A stretch of DNA of 49,691 bases from Streptomyces sp. MspMP-M5 (GTDB lineage Bacteria; Actinomycetota; Actinomycetes; Streptomycetales; Streptomycetaceae): contig NZ_KB891885.1 in assembly GCF_000373585.1 (NCBI RefSeq), forward strand, positions 190,605 to 240,295. The letters run 5' to 3'. Both the position numbers and the translations under genes were made by a program. The notes beneath the pieces are model-generated. The model did no database searches and was not told the DNA's origin. It worked only from the letters and a program-made list of their open reading frames with translations. Positions 25,631 to 35,822 of this stretch are shown in pieces; positions within the stretch are counted from its first letter, which is position 1; the number at the start of each line of letters is the position of its first letter.

Positions 25631-25711
25631 ACGTCAGGCCCGGCACAGACAGGACGTCGGGAGAGGTGAGCGGACAGGACCTCAGGAACGGTCCCGGGGG
25701 GCAGGACCTCA

Positions 25712-25766
25712 GGAACGGTCCGGGAACGGTCCGGGAACGGTCCGGGAACGGTCCGGGAACGGTCCG
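25712..25766. repeat. 11-bp tandem repeat, five exact units
   Basis: Five identical consecutive copies of GGAACGGTCCG, preceded by a larger duplication: AGGACCTCAGGAACGGTCC occurs at about 25676-25694 and 25703-25721. Each unit is close to a palindrome around CGGTCCG. No gene is seen in 25512-25886. Confidence 0.9.
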
Positions 25767-25810
25767 GGGGGGGCAGGGCATCGGGAACGGGCCGGGCAGC
25801 AGAAACGGGC

Positions 25811-25845
25811 GAGGCCCGGTCCGCTCGGGGAGCGGGCCGGGCCTC
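25811..25845 (-). terminator. groEL transcription terminator
   Basis: GAGGCCCGGTCCGCT (25811-25825), loop CGGGG, AGCGGGCCGGGCCTC (25831-25845): a 15-bp stem with one G-T pair, 41 bases past the groEL stop on the minus strand. Confidence 0.85.
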
Positions 25846-25886
25846 GTCGGGTGCCGGCGCGGGGGCGGCCGGCGGGAAAGCGCGGG

Positions 25887-27569
<1,683 letters not shown>

Positions 27570-27578
27570 TCAAACGAA

Positions 27579-27626
27579 CTGCGCCCCTGCCCCGGGTCGG
27601 TGAGAACGCGGGAACCAGGGGCGCAG
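27579..27626 (-). terminator. Hairpin between groES and groEL1
   Basis: CTGCGCCCCTG (27579-27589) pairs perfectly with CAGGGGCGCAG (27616-27626), an 11-bp stem with a 26-nt loop, in the 135-bp gap. It could cause partial termination or mark a processing site, making more groES than groEL message. Confidence 0.65.
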
Positions 27627-27647
27627 ATCAGGGCAAATCCGGGTGAC

Positions 27648-27956
27648 TTACTTCTCGACGATCGCGAGCACGTCGCGAGCCGAGAGGACGAGGTACTCCT
27701 CGCCGCTGTACTTCACCTCGGTGCCGCCGTACTTGCTGTAGAGCACGACGTCGCCGACCTGGACGTCGAGTTCGACGCGCTTGCCGTCCTCGAAGCGACC
27801 CGGACCGATCGCCAGGACGACGCCCTCCTGGGGCTTCTCCTTCGCGGTGTCCGGAATGACCAGGCCCGAGGCCGTGGTCTGCTCGGCGTCGAGCGGCTGG
27901 ACCACGATGCGGTCCTCGAGCGGCTTGATGGCAACCTTGGAGCTGGCGGTCGTCAC
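27648..27956 (-). CDS. groES: Co-chaperonin GroES
   Basis: 102-residue heptameric co-chaperonin that caps GroEL. Recognised by [20 protein letters not shown] at the N-terminus, the mobile loop with [15 protein letters not shown], the [13 protein letters not shown] segment and [19 protein letters not shown] near the C-terminus. ATG start at 27956 follows GGGGGAGG. It is the first gene of the operon; two CIRCE boxes and a -35/-10 pair lie upstream. Confidence 0.97.
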   Translation of the reverse strand: MTTASSKVAIKPLEDRIVVQPLDAEQTTASGLVIPDTAKEKPQEGVVLAIGPGRFEDGKRVELDVQVGDVVLYSKYGGTEVKYSGEEYLVLSARDVLAIVEK

Positions 27957-28055
27957 GATCCGACCTCCCCCTTCGGAGATCTCACGGGGTTAACTGTCTG
28001 AGGTGGCGACCAGGTGGATCCGTCGTCGCGGGTGCCGGACCTGCCCGTCGCTGTG

Positions 28056-28082
28056 TTGGCACTCCCCAACGGAGAGTGCCAA
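28056..28082. promoter_or_regulatory. CIRCE operator 1 (HrcA)
   Basis: TTGGCACTC-N9-GAGTGCCAA, a perfect inverted repeat conforming to the CIRCE element, 100-126 bases upstream of groES. Confidence 0.95.
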
Positions 28083-28087
28083 CGCTG

Positions 28088-28116
28088 AGACTATGACGCG
28101 GTTAGCACTCGGTCAA
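28088..28116 (-). promoter_or_regulatory. groES promoter
   Basis: Minus-strand TTGACC (28116-28111) and TAGTCT (28093-28088) with a 17-base spacer. The -35 sits inside the spacer of the distal CIRCE box, and the transcription start would be just before or in the proximal box, so HrcA binding would block it. Confidence 0.8.
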
Positions 28117-28128
28117 GCGGAGTGCTAG
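28102..28128. promoter_or_regulatory. CIRCE operator 2 (HrcA)
   Basis: TTAGCACTC-N9-GAGTGCTAG, the CIRCE consensus with one terminal mismatch, 19 bases beyond the first box. The remaining bases to 28360 show GC-rich hairpin potential but no gene. Confidence 0.95.
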
Positions 28129-28360
28129 GGCCTGTCGCTCGGGGCGCCCCCGGAGGGCGGGCGGGAGTCCGGTGGCGGGCCCCGGCGGGCCGGAGGCGCG
28201 TACCGTGTCTGCTGCCGGTGGCCGGGCGTGGATTCCGACACACCTCCCGCCCTGGCGGCAACCGTGCCCGCGGCCGCCCCCGTCTAGTCCCAGGGACCGC
28301 CGACCACCGGGCCACGACCCGGCCGCCCCGCGGCCCTGACCCATCGATGGCGGAGGAACC

Positions 28361-29857
28361 GTGCGTGGACTGACCAGCGCTCCCCTGGATTCCGGGGGAC
28401 CGGAGAGCGACGCCGAACGCACCATGACGTTCACCGCGCTGGCCCATGCCCCGAACCGCCGGCGCACCGAGGCACTGCTGCTCGGCTTCGTCGTGCTGAT
28501 CACCGTCTTCGGCTACGCCTACACCGAGCTGTCGATGAACGGGCGGCTCCCGGGCGGGCTGGCCGGCTTCGCGCTGAGCGTCTTCTTCATCGCGCTGGTG
28601 CCGCACCTGGTCGTCCGGCGGTTCGCGCCGCGCGCCGATCCGCTGATCCTGCCGCTGGCGACGCTGCTGACCGGGATCGGGCTGGTGCTGCTGCACCGGC
28701 TGGACATCACCTACGCGGCGAAGCCCCGGCTGAAAATCGCCCAGGCGGCGACCGGGCAGCTGGTGTGGACGGTCATCGGGGTCGCGGTCTGCATCGTGAT
28801 CCTGATGGTGCTGCGCAACCACCGGCTGCTGCAGCGCTACATCTATCTGACGATGGCGGTCGCGCTGGTGCTGCTGATGGCGCCGGCGTTCTTCGGCGCG
28901 GACCAGTTCGGCGCCAAGCGCTGGATCCTGCTCGGGCCGCTGTCGCTGCAGCCCGGCGAGTTCGTGAAGATCATGATCGTGGTGTTCTTCGCGGGCTATC
29001 TGACCGTCAACCGCGACGCGCTGGCGCTGACCGGGCGCCGGGTGATGGGCATGCAGCTGCCGCCGGGCCGGCAGCTCGGGCCGATCTTCACGATCTGGGT
29101 GATCAGCCTGCTGGTGCTGGTCTTCGAACGTGACCTGGGCACCTCGCTGATCTTCTTCGGCGTCTTCGTGATCATGCTCTACATGGCGACCGAGCGGACC
29201 AGCTGGGTGGTCTGCGGTCTGGCCATGGCGGTGGTCGGCGCCGGCGTCGTCGGCTCCATCGAACCGCACGTCAAGGGCCGGGTGATGGCCTGGCTGCACC
29301 CGATGGACATCTTCCTGCCGGCGAACCAGCGGCCGCCGGGCCTGATCTCCGACCAGGCGGCCCAGGCGCTGTTCAGTTTCGGCAGCGGCGGGATAGGCGG
29401 CTCCGGGCTCGGCCAGGGCCACCCCGAGCTGATCGGCTTCGCCGGGAACAGCGACTTCATCCTCACCACCGTCGGCGAGGAGCTGGGCCTGGCCGGGGTG
29501 ATGGCCGTCCTGGTGCTCTACGCGCTGCTGGCCCAGCGCGGGCTGCGGGTGGGGCTGACCGCCCGCGACCCGTTCGGCAAGCTGCTGGCGGTCGGGCTCG
29601 CCGGGGCGCTGCTGCTCCAGGTCTTCGTCGTCACCGGTGGCGTCACCGGCCTGATCCCGCTGACCGGCAAGGCGCTGCCGTTCCTCGCCAAGGGCGGTTC
29701 GTCACTGGTCGCGAACTGGGTGATGGTGGCGGTGCTGCTGCGGATCAGCGACAGCGCCCAGCAGCGGCGGGAGCCGGTCCGGCCGGCGGCGCCGCGGCCG
29801 GACGCGGACGCGACGCAGCGGGTGCCGCGGGTCGCCGGGCCGGCGTCCGGGGCCTGA
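28361..29857 (+). CDS. FtsW/RodA/SpoVE family SEDS peptidoglycan glycosyltransferase
   Basis: 498-residue polytopic membrane protein with about ten hydrophobic helices; polymerises lipid II into glycan strands together with a class B penicillin-binding protein. SEDS signatures are FGAKRWILLGPLSLQPGEFVK, the extracellular loop with the invariant Asp in VFERDLGTSLIFFG, and SGGIGGSGLGQGHPELIGF...DFILTTVGEELG near the C-terminus. The GTG at 28361 follows GGAGG at four-base spacing; an internal ATG at 28424 is an alternative. No PBP gene is adjacent. The C-terminal tail after the last helix is Pro/Arg-rich. Whether it serves septation or elongation cannot be decided from sequence. Confidence 0.92.
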   Translation: MRGLTSAPLDSGGPESDAERTMTFTALAHAPNRRRTEALLLGFVVLITVFGYAYTELSMNGRLPGGLAGFALSVFFIALVPHLVVRRFAPRADPLILPLATLLTGIGLVLLHRLDITYAAKPRLKIAQAATGQLVWTVIGVAVCIVILMVLRNHRLLQRYIYLTMAVALVLLMAPAFFGADQFGAKRWILLGPLSLQPGEFVKIMIVVFFAGYLTVNRDALALTGRRVMGMQLPPGRQLGPIFTIWVISLLVLVFERDLGTSLIFFGVFVIMLYMATERTSWVVCGLAMAVVGAGVVGSIEPHVKGRVMAWLHPMDIFLPANQRPPGLISDQAAQALFSFGSGGIGGSGLGQGHPELIGFAGNSDFILTTVGEELGLAGVMAVLVLYALLAQRGLRVGLTARDPFGKLLAVGLAGALLLQVFVVTGGVTGLIPLTGKALPFLAKGGSSLVANWVMVAVLLRISDSAQQRREPVRPAAPRPDADATQRVPRVAGPASGA

Positions 29858-29918
29858 CCGCGGCCGCCGCGACCGGCCTGCGGGCCAGTCCGCGGACCGG
29901 TCCGGCCACTGGCCCACA

Positions 29919-31115
29919 ATGGTGCGGGTGACCGACCTCGACACCTTCTCCGCGCTGCTCGCCCCCGAGGGGCAGGAACTGCTGGCCGTCCTGCGGGACC
30001 ACGATCCGGCGGACGAGCTGGCGGCCGCCACCCGGCTGCGCCGCGACCATCCCGCGCCGCTGGTCTCCGCGGCGCTCGGGCAGGCGCGGCTGCGGCAGCG
30101 GGCGGCCGCGAAGTTCGGCGCGGACGCCGCGCGGATGTACTTCACCCCCAACGGCGTCGAGCAGTCCACCCGTGCCACGGTCGCCGCCCATCGCGCCGCC
30201 CGGCTCGCCGCGCTCGGCGTGCGGTCCCTGGCCGACCTGTGCTGCGGGATCGGGGGCGACGCGCTGGCGCTGGCCCGGGCCGGGATCCGGGTGCTGGCCG
30301 TGGACCGCGATCCGCTGGCCTGCGCGGCGGCCCGGGCGAACGCCGGGGCGCTGGGTCTGGCGGACCTGATCGAGGTGCGCTGCACGGACGTCACGGAGGT
30401 CGACACCGCCGGCTACGACGCGGTGTTCGTGGACCCGGCGCGGCGCAAGGGGGTCCGCGGTGGCCGCGTGTTCGATCCGGAGGCGTATGCGCCGCCGCTG
30501 TCCTGGGCGGTCGGGGCGGCGCGTTCGGCGCCGTACGCGGCGTTGAAGATCGCGCCGGGGGTGCCGCACGAGGCGCTGCCCGAGGACGCCGAGGCGGAGT
30601 GGATCTCCGATGCGGGGGACGTGAAGGAGGCCGTCCTGTGGTTCGGTACGGGCCGGGGCGGCGCCCGCCGGGCCACCCTGCTGCCGGCCGGCGACTCCCT
30701 GGTGGGCGCCGGTCTCCCCGATCCCGAGCCGGGCCCCGTGGGCGACTGGCTCTACGAGCCCGACGGTGCGGTGATCCGCGCCCATCTGGTCGCCGATGTC
30801 GCGGAGCGGGTCGGCGGGCGGCTGATCGACCCGACGATCGCCTATGTGACGGCGGACCGGCTGGTGCCGACGCCGTATGCCACTGCCTACGCGGTCACCG
30901 ACGTGCTGCCGTTCAACGTCAAGAAGCTGCGGGCGCTGCTGCGGGAGCGCGCGGTGGGCGTCGCGGTGATCAAGAAGCGCGGGTCAGCGGTGGAGCCGGA
31001 GGAGCTGCGGAAGAAGCTCCGGCTCGCCGGGCCGCGCTCCTGCACGGTCTTCCTCACCCGGGTCGCGGGGGCGCCCACGATGCTGCTGGGGCATCCCGCC
31101 GGGGAGCGCGCCTGA
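29919..31115 (+). CDS. Class I SAM-dependent methyltransferase-like protein, THUMP-like domain
   Basis: 398-residue protein. N-terminal helical region, then a Rossmann methyltransferase core LADLCCGIGGDALALARAG with the acidic end of strand 2 at LAVDRDP, and motif IV as DAVFVDPARRKG. The C-terminal part (VLPFNVKKLRALLRERAVGV, KKLRLAGPRSCTVFLTRV) matches the THUMP-like extension found in actinobacterial homologues. DPAR instead of DPPY/NPPY suggests altered target chemistry; it may act on RNA, but this is not shown. It follows the SEDS gene by 61 bp in the same direction. Confidence 0.85.
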   Translation: MVRVTDLDTFSALLAPEGQELLAVLRDHDPADELAAATRLRRDHPAPLVSAALGQARLRQRAAAKFGADAARMYFTPNGVEQSTRATVAAHRAARLAALGVRSLADLCCGIGGDALALARAGIRVLAVDRDPLACAAARANAGALGLADLIEVRCTDVTEVDTAGYDAVFVDPARRKGVRGGRVFDPEAYAPPLSWAVGAARSAPYAALKIAPGVPHEALPEDAEAEWISDAGDVKEAVLWFGTGRGGARRATLLPAGDSLVGAGLPDPEPGPVGDWLYEPDGAVIRAHLVADVAERVGGRLIDPTIAYVTADRLVPTPYATAYAVTDVLPFNVKKLRALLRERAVGVAVIKKRGSAVEPEELRKKLRLAGPRSCTVFLTRVAGAPTMLLGHPAGERA

Positions 31116-31145
31116 CGGCCGCTCGGGCGGGGTCGGTCAGGGCAC

Positions 31146-31514
31146 TCAGGCCAGGTCGGTCAGCTCGTCGGCGTAGACCTGGGAGAGCGGCTGCGGGCCC
31201 ACGTACTGCTGGCAGGCGCACTGCCGGGCCTCGTACCGGACGGGGCGGTCGTCGGCGTCCCAGGCGACGGCGGTCCGCACCTCCTCGTGGCACCTGCCCT
31301 GCTTGTCGTGCTTGGCGAGGTGGTGCTCGCAGCCGCACACCGGGGCGGGCGGCCGGTCGGCGGTCTCCAGGGCCAGGCGCTCCTCACGGCGCGCCTCGAT
31401 GAGGGCCAGTTTGCGCTGGTGCCGGGTCTTCAGCGCCGTGCGGACCACGCGGCGCGCCCGGGAGCCGGCGTAGAGGGCCGGCCCGGCCAGAAAGTAGAGA
31501 TACCACCAGTGCAC
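31146..31514 (-). CDS. Conserved hypothetical protein with Cys/His cluster
   Basis: 122 residues, function unknown. N-terminal hydrophobic segment WWYLYFLAGPALYAG, then a basic, helical stretch (RRVVRTALKTRHQRKLALIE) and a C-terminal half with CGCEHHLAKHDKQGRCH and ARQCACQQYVGP. The CxC...HH...H...CH...CxC arrangement could hold one or two zinc ions. GTG start at 31514. It is convergent with the methyltransferase-like gene and lies downstream of tsaD's gene in the same direction with about 97 bp between them. Confidence 0.75.
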   Translation of the reverse strand: MHWWYLYFLAGPALYAGSRARRVVRTALKTRHQRKLALIEARREERLALETADRPPAPVCGCEHHLAKHDKQGRCHEEVRTAVAWDADDRPVRYEARQCACQQYVGPQPLSQVYADELTDLA

Positions 31515-31610
31515 CGCGCCGTCCCCCGTCGTCCCCGGTCTGCGAACGGGGCGGCTCCCCGCGCCCCGGCCCTCAGGATAAGGCGTCGCGCGGGGATTCC
31601 TCCGAGCCCC

Positions 31611-32780
31611 CTACGAGTAGAGGTTGTCCTTGCTCAGCTCGTGGAAGTGGTCGTGGTCGTGCGCGGGTCCGTGGCTGTGACCGTGGCCGTGGTCATGGCC
31701 GTCGCCGGGCCCGTGGGGGTGCGCGTCCGGGTCGGGGACGTGGGTCTCGGTGACCGGCAGCGAGGAGTCGGCGGAGAGGTCCCAGGCGGACGCCGGGCGG
31801 TTGCGGGCCACCATCTCGGCGCCGAGGGCCGCGACCATCGCGCCGTTGTCGGTGCACAGCTTGGGGCGCGGTACCCGCAGCCGGATGCCGGCGTCCGCGC
31901 AGCGGCGCTCGGCCATCGCCCGCAGCCGGGAGTTGGCCGCCACCCCGCCGCCGATCATCAGGTGGTCCACGCCGTTGTCCTTGCAGGCCCGGACGGCCTT
32001 GCGGGTCAGGACGTCGACGACCGCCTCCTGGAAGGACGCCGAGACGTCCGCGACGGGGATGTCCTCGCCGGCCGCCCGCCGGGCCTCGATCCAGCGGGCC
32101 ACGGCGGTCTTCAGGCCGGAGAAGGAGAAGTCGTAGGCGGCGTCGCGGGGGCCGGTCAGGCCGCGCGGGAAGCGGATCGCCTCGGGGTCGCCGTCGCGGG
32201 CCATCCGGTCGATGACGGGGCCGCCGGGGAAGCCGAGGTCGAGCACCCGCGCCACCTTGTCGAACGCCTCGCCGGCCGCGTCGTCGATGGTGGCGCCCAG
32301 CGGCCGGACGTCGGAGGTGATGTCGGGGGCCAGCAGCAGCGAGGAGTGTCCGCCGCTGACCAGCAGGGCCATCGTCGGCTCCGGCAGCGGGCCGTGCTCC
32401 AGCTGGTCGACGCAGATGTGCGAGGCGAGGTGGTTGACGCCGTAGAGCGGCTTGCCGAGGGCGTAGGCGTACGCCTTGGCGGCCGAGACGCCCACGAGCA
32501 GGGCGCCGGCCAGGCCGGGGCCGGCGGTGACCGCGATGCCGTCGAGGTCGGAGGCGGCGACCCCGGCGTCCTTCAGGGCGCGCTGGATGGTGGGGACCAT
32601 CGCCTCCAGGTGGGCGCGGGAGGCCACCTCGGGCACCACCCCGCCGAAGCGGGCGTGCTCGTCGACGCTGGAGGCGACCGCGTCGGCGAGGAGGGTGTGG
32701 CCGCGCACGATGCCGACACCGGTCTCGTCGCAGGAGGTCTCGATGCCGAGGACGAGCGGTCCGCCGCGGGAGTCAGCCAT
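31611..32780 (-). CDS. tsaD: tRNA N6-threonylcarbamoyladenosine transferase TsaD, His-rich tail
   Basis: 389-residue ASKHA-fold subunit that transfers the threonylcarbamoyl group to A37 of ANN-decoding tRNAs, with TsaB and TsaE. Markers are [17 protein letters not shown], the metal-binding HxxxH in [22 protein letters not shown], and [11 protein letters not shown]. The core ends near residue 345; the last ~45 residues are a hydrophilic extension with about eleven histidines among Gly, Asp and Pro, absent from typical family members. ATG at 32780 is two bases past the rimI stop, so the genes are coupled. Confidence 0.96.
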   Translation of the reverse strand: MADSRGGPLVLGIETSCDETGVGIVRGHTLLADAVASSVDEHARFGGVVPEVASRAHLEAMVPTIQRALKDAGVAASDLDGIAVTAGPGLAGALLVGVSAAKAYAYALGKPLYGVNHLASHICVDQLEHGPLPEPTMALLVSGGHSSLLLAPDITSDVRPLGATIDDAAGEAFDKVARVLDLGFPGGPVIDRMARDGDPEAIRFPRGLTGPRDAAYDFSFSGLKTAVARWIEARRAAGEDIPVADVSASFQEAVVDVLTRKAVRACKDNGVDHLMIGGGVAANSRLRAMAERRCADAGIRLRVPRPKLCTDNGAMVAALGAEMVARNRPASAWDLSADSSLPVTETHVPDPDAHPHGPGDGHDHGHGHSHGPAHDHDHFHELSKDNLYS

Positions 32781-32782
32781 GT

Positions 32783-33307
32783 TCACGTTCCTTGTACGGA
32801 GGGTGCTTCGGAGGAGGTCTGGGAGGGGCGGCGCATGACCAGCGCGTCGACGTTGCCGGGCTGGTAGTAGCCGCGGCGGAAGCCGATCGGCTCGAAGCCG
32901 AAGCGCTCGTAGAGGCGCTGGGCGCGGGCGTTGTCGACGCGCACCTCCAGCAGCACCTCGTGGCATTCGAAGTCGGTGGCGGCGGCGAGCAGCGCGGTCA
33001 GCAGCCGGCCGCCGAGGCCGGTGCCCCACTGGTCGCGGGCGGTGGCGATGGTCTGGATGTCGCCGGTGCCGTCGATCGCGGCCAGCCCGCCGTAGCCGAC
33101 GATCTGGGCCTCGGCCTCGGCCACGAGGTAGCGCCGGTTGGCCAACGGGCCGCGGGCGTGGGCGAGTTCGGACCAGAACATCCCCGGCGACCAGGCGTCC
33201 TCGGGGAAGAGGGCGCGCTCCAGCGCCAGCACCGGCTCCACGTCCCACCAGCGCATCTCCCGCAGTTCGGCGTGCGGGGACGGGCCGGTCGCGTCGGGCC
33301 CGCTCAC
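32783..33307 (-). CDS. rimI: Ribosomal protein S18-alanine N-acetyltransferase
   Basis: 174-residue GNAT acetyltransferase, RimI type, acetylating ribosomal protein N-termini. It shows [20 protein letters not shown], the pyrophosphate-binding loop [15 protein letters not shown], and the end [26 protein letters not shown]. Start GTG at 33307 overlaps the tsaB stop as GTGA. Its place between tsaB and tsaD is the usual actinobacterial order. Confidence 0.95.
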   Translation of the reverse strand: MSGPDATGPSPHAELREMRWWDVEPVLALERALFPEDAWSPGMFWSELAHARGPLANRRYLVAEAEAQIVGYGGLAAIDGTGDIQTIATARDQWGTGLGGRLLTALLAAATDFECHEVLLEVRVDNARAQRLYERFGFEPIGFRRGYYQPGNVDALVMRRPSQTSSEAPSVQGT

Positions 33308-33963
33308 TTCGGCGTGACCACCTTGTAGTTGGCCGGCACCTGGGCGTCGGGACGGCGCAGGTACAGCGGCCGCGGCGGCAGGAGCTCCTCGCCGGCGGCC
33401 AGCTTCGCGGCGGCCAGGCCGGCCAGCGCGGCGGCCGACTGGTGCGCGGGGCCGTCCCGGAGGACGCCGGTGAAGACGGTGTCGTAGAGCAGCGCGCCGG
33501 CGCCCACGGCGGGGACCCCGGCGACGTCGTCGGCGAGGTCGGCGGGGCGGTCCACGGCCGGGTCGGTGAGCCGGGTCCGCGCGTCGCCGTAGCGGGCCCA
33601 GTAGACCTCCTTGCGGCGGGCGTCGGTGGCCACGACGAAGGGGGCGGTGAGCCCGGAGGCGTAGGCGATGCCGTCGAGCGAGCACAGGCCGTGGACGGGC
33701 ACGTCCAGCGCCGCCCCGAAGGTGGTGGCCGTCACCAGCCCCACCCGCAGCCCGGTGTACGGGCCGGGGCCCACGCCGACGACGATGTCGGTGACCTCGG
33801 CGAGCTTGTGCCCGGCCTCGGCCAGTACCCGGTCGACGGCGGGCAGCAGGAGTTCGCCGTGCCGGCGCGCGTCCACCTCCCCGGCGGCGGCGAGGGTGCG
33901 GGTGCCGTCGTGGAGCGCGACGGTGACGGCGGGGGTGGCGGTGTCAAGAGCTAGCAGCAGCAC
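33304..33963 (-). CDS. tsaB: tRNA t6A biosynthesis protein TsaB
   Basis: 219-residue ASKHA-fold partner of Tsa[18 protein letters not shown] at the N-terminus, [19 protein letters not shown], and [13 protein letters not shown] are diagnostic. It scaffolds TsaD and TsaE in the t6A complex; the threonylcarbamoyl-AMP synthase (TsaC) is not in the window. The stop overlaps the rimI start. tsaE lies about 1.3 kb upstream, separated by two other genes. Confidence 0.96.
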   Translation of the reverse strand: MLLLALDTATPAVTVALHDGTRTLAAAGEVDARRHGELLLPAVDRVLAEAGHKLAEVTDIVVGVGPGPYTGLRVGLVTATTFGAALDVPVHGLCSLDGIAYASGLTAPFVVATDARRKEVYWARYGDARTRLTDPAVDRPADLADDVAGVPAVGAGALLYDTVFTGVLRDGPAHQSAAALAGLAAAKLAAGEELLPPRPLYLRRPDAQVPANYKVVTPK

Positions 33964-34098
33964 GCCTTAAAGACTACGGCGCGGCCGGCGGTGCCCGTCG
34001 CGGTGCTACCGTCGGTCCCCGGCCGGCCTGGTCGGCCCCGTCCAGCACAGCCAGCCTCCCCGCCCGCGGGCGGGGGCGTACCGAAAGGTGGCACCGCG

Positions 34099-34677
34099 GT
34101 GCCCGCTAAGAGCAGCACGATCGTCACCGGTCTCACCGCGGCCGCCCTGGTCGCGATCGGCGTGCTCGGCTTCCAGGCGTCCGCCTCCGCCTCCGGTCCG
34201 CTGACCCCGGTCCGGGGCGACGCCCGGTCGGCCGGCGAGCAGCCCGCCGCCGGCGGCGGGCACGACAAGCAGGACAAGCCGCCGGCCCCGGCCCCGGTCC
34301 CGGCGCAGTCGGGCACCGGCAAGCGCGTGGTCTACGCGCTGGGTGCCAAGCGGGTCTGGCTGGTCGGCGCGGACGGCGCCGCGCAGCGGACGTTCGCGGT
34401 GGCGCCGAGCGCGGTGAGCCCGCTGCCGGGGACGTACCCGGTCACCTCGCGGTCGGTGAGCGTGACCGGCTCGGACGGGGTGGCGGTCGAGCACGTGGTG
34501 CGGTTCGCCGCCGTCGACGGCGTGGTCGTCGGTTTCAGCGCGGCGGTCGACGGCTCCACGCCGACGCCGGGCGGTGCGCACGCGAAGAAGACCGGCGGCA
34601 TCCGGGAGTCGCGCGAGGACGGCGCGGCACTGTGGGACTTCGCGGTGCGCGGGGTGAAGGTCGTCGTGGTGCGCTGA
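34099..34677 (+). CDS. Secreted YkuD (L,D-transpeptidase)-like protein without catalytic Cys
   Basis: 192-residue exported protein: signal-like segment TIVTGLTAAALVAIGVLGF followed by ASASAS, a Pro/Gly/Ala linker, then a compact domain. The domain starts KRVVYALGAKRVWLVGADG and PLPGTYPVTSRS and ends KTGGIRESREDGAALWDFAV then VVVV. These strands resemble YkuD domains, whose active site is HGCIR followed by an S.ED.. helix; here the His is Thr and the Cys is Gly. It would be catalytically dead as a cysteine transpeptidase and may bind peptidoglycan. The GTG at 34099 follows GAAAGGTGG. The assignment is by fold-level similarity only. Confidence 0.7.
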   Translation: MPAKSSTIVTGLTAAALVAIGVLGFQASASASGPLTPVRGDARSAGEQPAAGGGHDKQDKPPAPAPVPAQSGTGKRVVYALGAKRVWLVGADGAAQRTFAVAPSAVSPLPGTYPVTSRSVSVTGSDGVAVEHVVRFAAVDGVVVGFSAAVDGSTPTPGGAHAKKTGGIRESREDGAALWDFAVRGVKVVVVR

Positions 34678-34712
34678 GCCCATCGCCGTCCCGGCCGCTT
34701 CGCCCCTGTGGG

Positions 34713-35027
34713 TTACGCGGCGTCGCGTCCCGGAGTGGACGGCCGGCCCGTGGGCCGGGTGCCGCCGCGTGCCTCGGTCGCCCCGGGGTTCTCCGCCGCG
34801 CCGTTCTCGCCGTTCTCGTCCTTCGGCTCCACCGCGCCGTTCCGTTTCTCCGCGCGGGAGTCCTTCGCGGTGTCGGGCGGGGTGGAGACGGCGCTGGCCG
34901 CGGCGCCGGCCGCGAGCAGTTCGTTCATCGTCGGCGGGGTCTTGCGCGCGTCCTCGGCGCGCCGGGCCGCCGCGACGGGACCGCCCGCGCGCCGTGCGGG
35001 CGGGGGTGAGGGCTGGTGGGGGGACAT
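34713..35027 (-). CDS. Small disordered protein under an iron-box-like site
   Basis: 104 residues, highly charged and Ala/Pro/Gly-rich, no transmembrane segment or recognised domain; predicted mostly disordered. One short amphipathic stretch TPPTMNELLAAGAAASAVS is the only helix-like portion. ATG at 35027 is preceded by GGGAGG at five-base spacing, a good translation signal, which is the main reason to accept it. Two overlapping DtxR-family-like iron boxes lie 32-61 bases upstream. Function unknown. Confidence 0.65.
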   Translation of the reverse strand: MSPHQPSPPPARRAGGPVAAARRAEDARKTPPTMNELLAAGAAASAVSTPPDTAKDSRAEKRNGAVEPKDENGENGAAENPGATEARGGTRPTGRPSTPGRDAA

Positions 35028-35058
35028 GGACGCCTCCCGGGCTCCTGGGGCAAGCGAC

Positions 35059-35088
35059 TGAGGTCAGGCTCTACTTAGGCACACCTAA
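35059..35088. promoter_or_regulatory. Overlapping iron-box-like sites (DmdR/IdeR family)
   Basis: The core TTAGGCACACCTAA (35075-35088) has the TTAGG/CCTAA symmetry of actinobacterial iron boxes. The 19-mers at 35070-35088 and 35059-35077 each match about 14 of 19 positions of the DmdR1/IdeR consensus as I recall it. The two sites are offset by 11 bp, about one helical turn. They precede the 104-residue gene. Confidence 0.55.
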
Positions 35089-35215
35089 CCAGGGCTCTCG
35101 CACCCATGTGACCACGCCCGGGCCCCCGGATGCAACATCTTGCCGACGGCCTGTCGGAAACTACCGCGGCGGATGGCCCGGCAAGGGCCCCTATGCCCCG
35201 TTCGTCCGCAGATCG

Positions 35216-35752
35216 TCAGCAGATCTCCAGCTCCCCGAGGCCGGCATCCGCCCAGCGCGCACCGACCCCGGTGACCGTCACCTCGCGGACGTCGTCGGCG
35301 TCCTCCTCGGGGTGCCCGTCGAGCCCACCGGGTGCATCAGCTCCGACCGCCCGCCCGATGACGACGTGCAGCCGGTCCTCCGCCAGTTCCTCGACCTTGC
35401 CCTCGCCCCACTCGACGACCACCACCGACTCCGGCAGCGAGACGTCGAGGTCCAGGTCCTCCATCTCGTCCAGGCCGCCACCGAGGCGGTAGGCGTCGAC
35501 GTGCACCAGCGCCGGGCCGCCGGTGAGCGACGGATGCACCCGGGCGATCACGAAGGTCGGCGAGGTCACGGCGCCCCGCACCCCCAGGGCCTCGCCCAGG
35601 CCGCGGGTGAGCGTCGTCTTGCCCGCGCCCAGCTCGCCGGTGAGCAGCACCAGGTCGCCGGGGCGCAGCAGCGGCGCCAGGCGGCGGCCCAACTCCTGCA
35701 TCTGGTCGGGGGACTTGACGGTTACGCGGGCGGTGGCGCCAGTGGTGCTCAT
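35216..35752 (-). CDS. tsaE: tRNA t6A biosynthesis ATPase TsaE
   Basis: 178-residue P-loop ATPase that regulates the TsaB-TsaD complex. P-loop LTGELGAGKTTLTRGLGEAL at about residues 37-56, then TSPTFVIARVH and the switch region HVDAYRLGG; VVVVEWGEG is also typical. The last ~45 residues form an acidic extension beyond the minimal 150-residue family length. It follows the alpha/beta hydrolase by 70 bp in the alr-hydrolase-tsaE order usual for Streptomyces. Confidence 0.96.
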   Translation of the reverse strand: MSTTGATARVTVKSPDQMQELGRRLAPLLRPGDLVLLTGELGAGKTTLTRGLGEALGVRGAVTSPTFVIARVHPSLTGGPALVHVDAYRLGGGLDEMEDLDLDVSLPESVVVVEWGEGKVEELAEDRLHVVIGRAVGADAPGGLDGHPEEDADDVREVTVTGVGARWADAGLGELEIC

Positions 35753-35822
35753 GCCGCAAATGGTACGGCGCGGACGGGCCCGCGGTCCCGTACCGGGCCC
35801 GGGAGCGGCGCCCGGGTCCGGC

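Noticed and set aside
25523..25766. CRISPR-like array
   Set aside because: Units are directly tandem with no unique spacers, and no cas genes are present.
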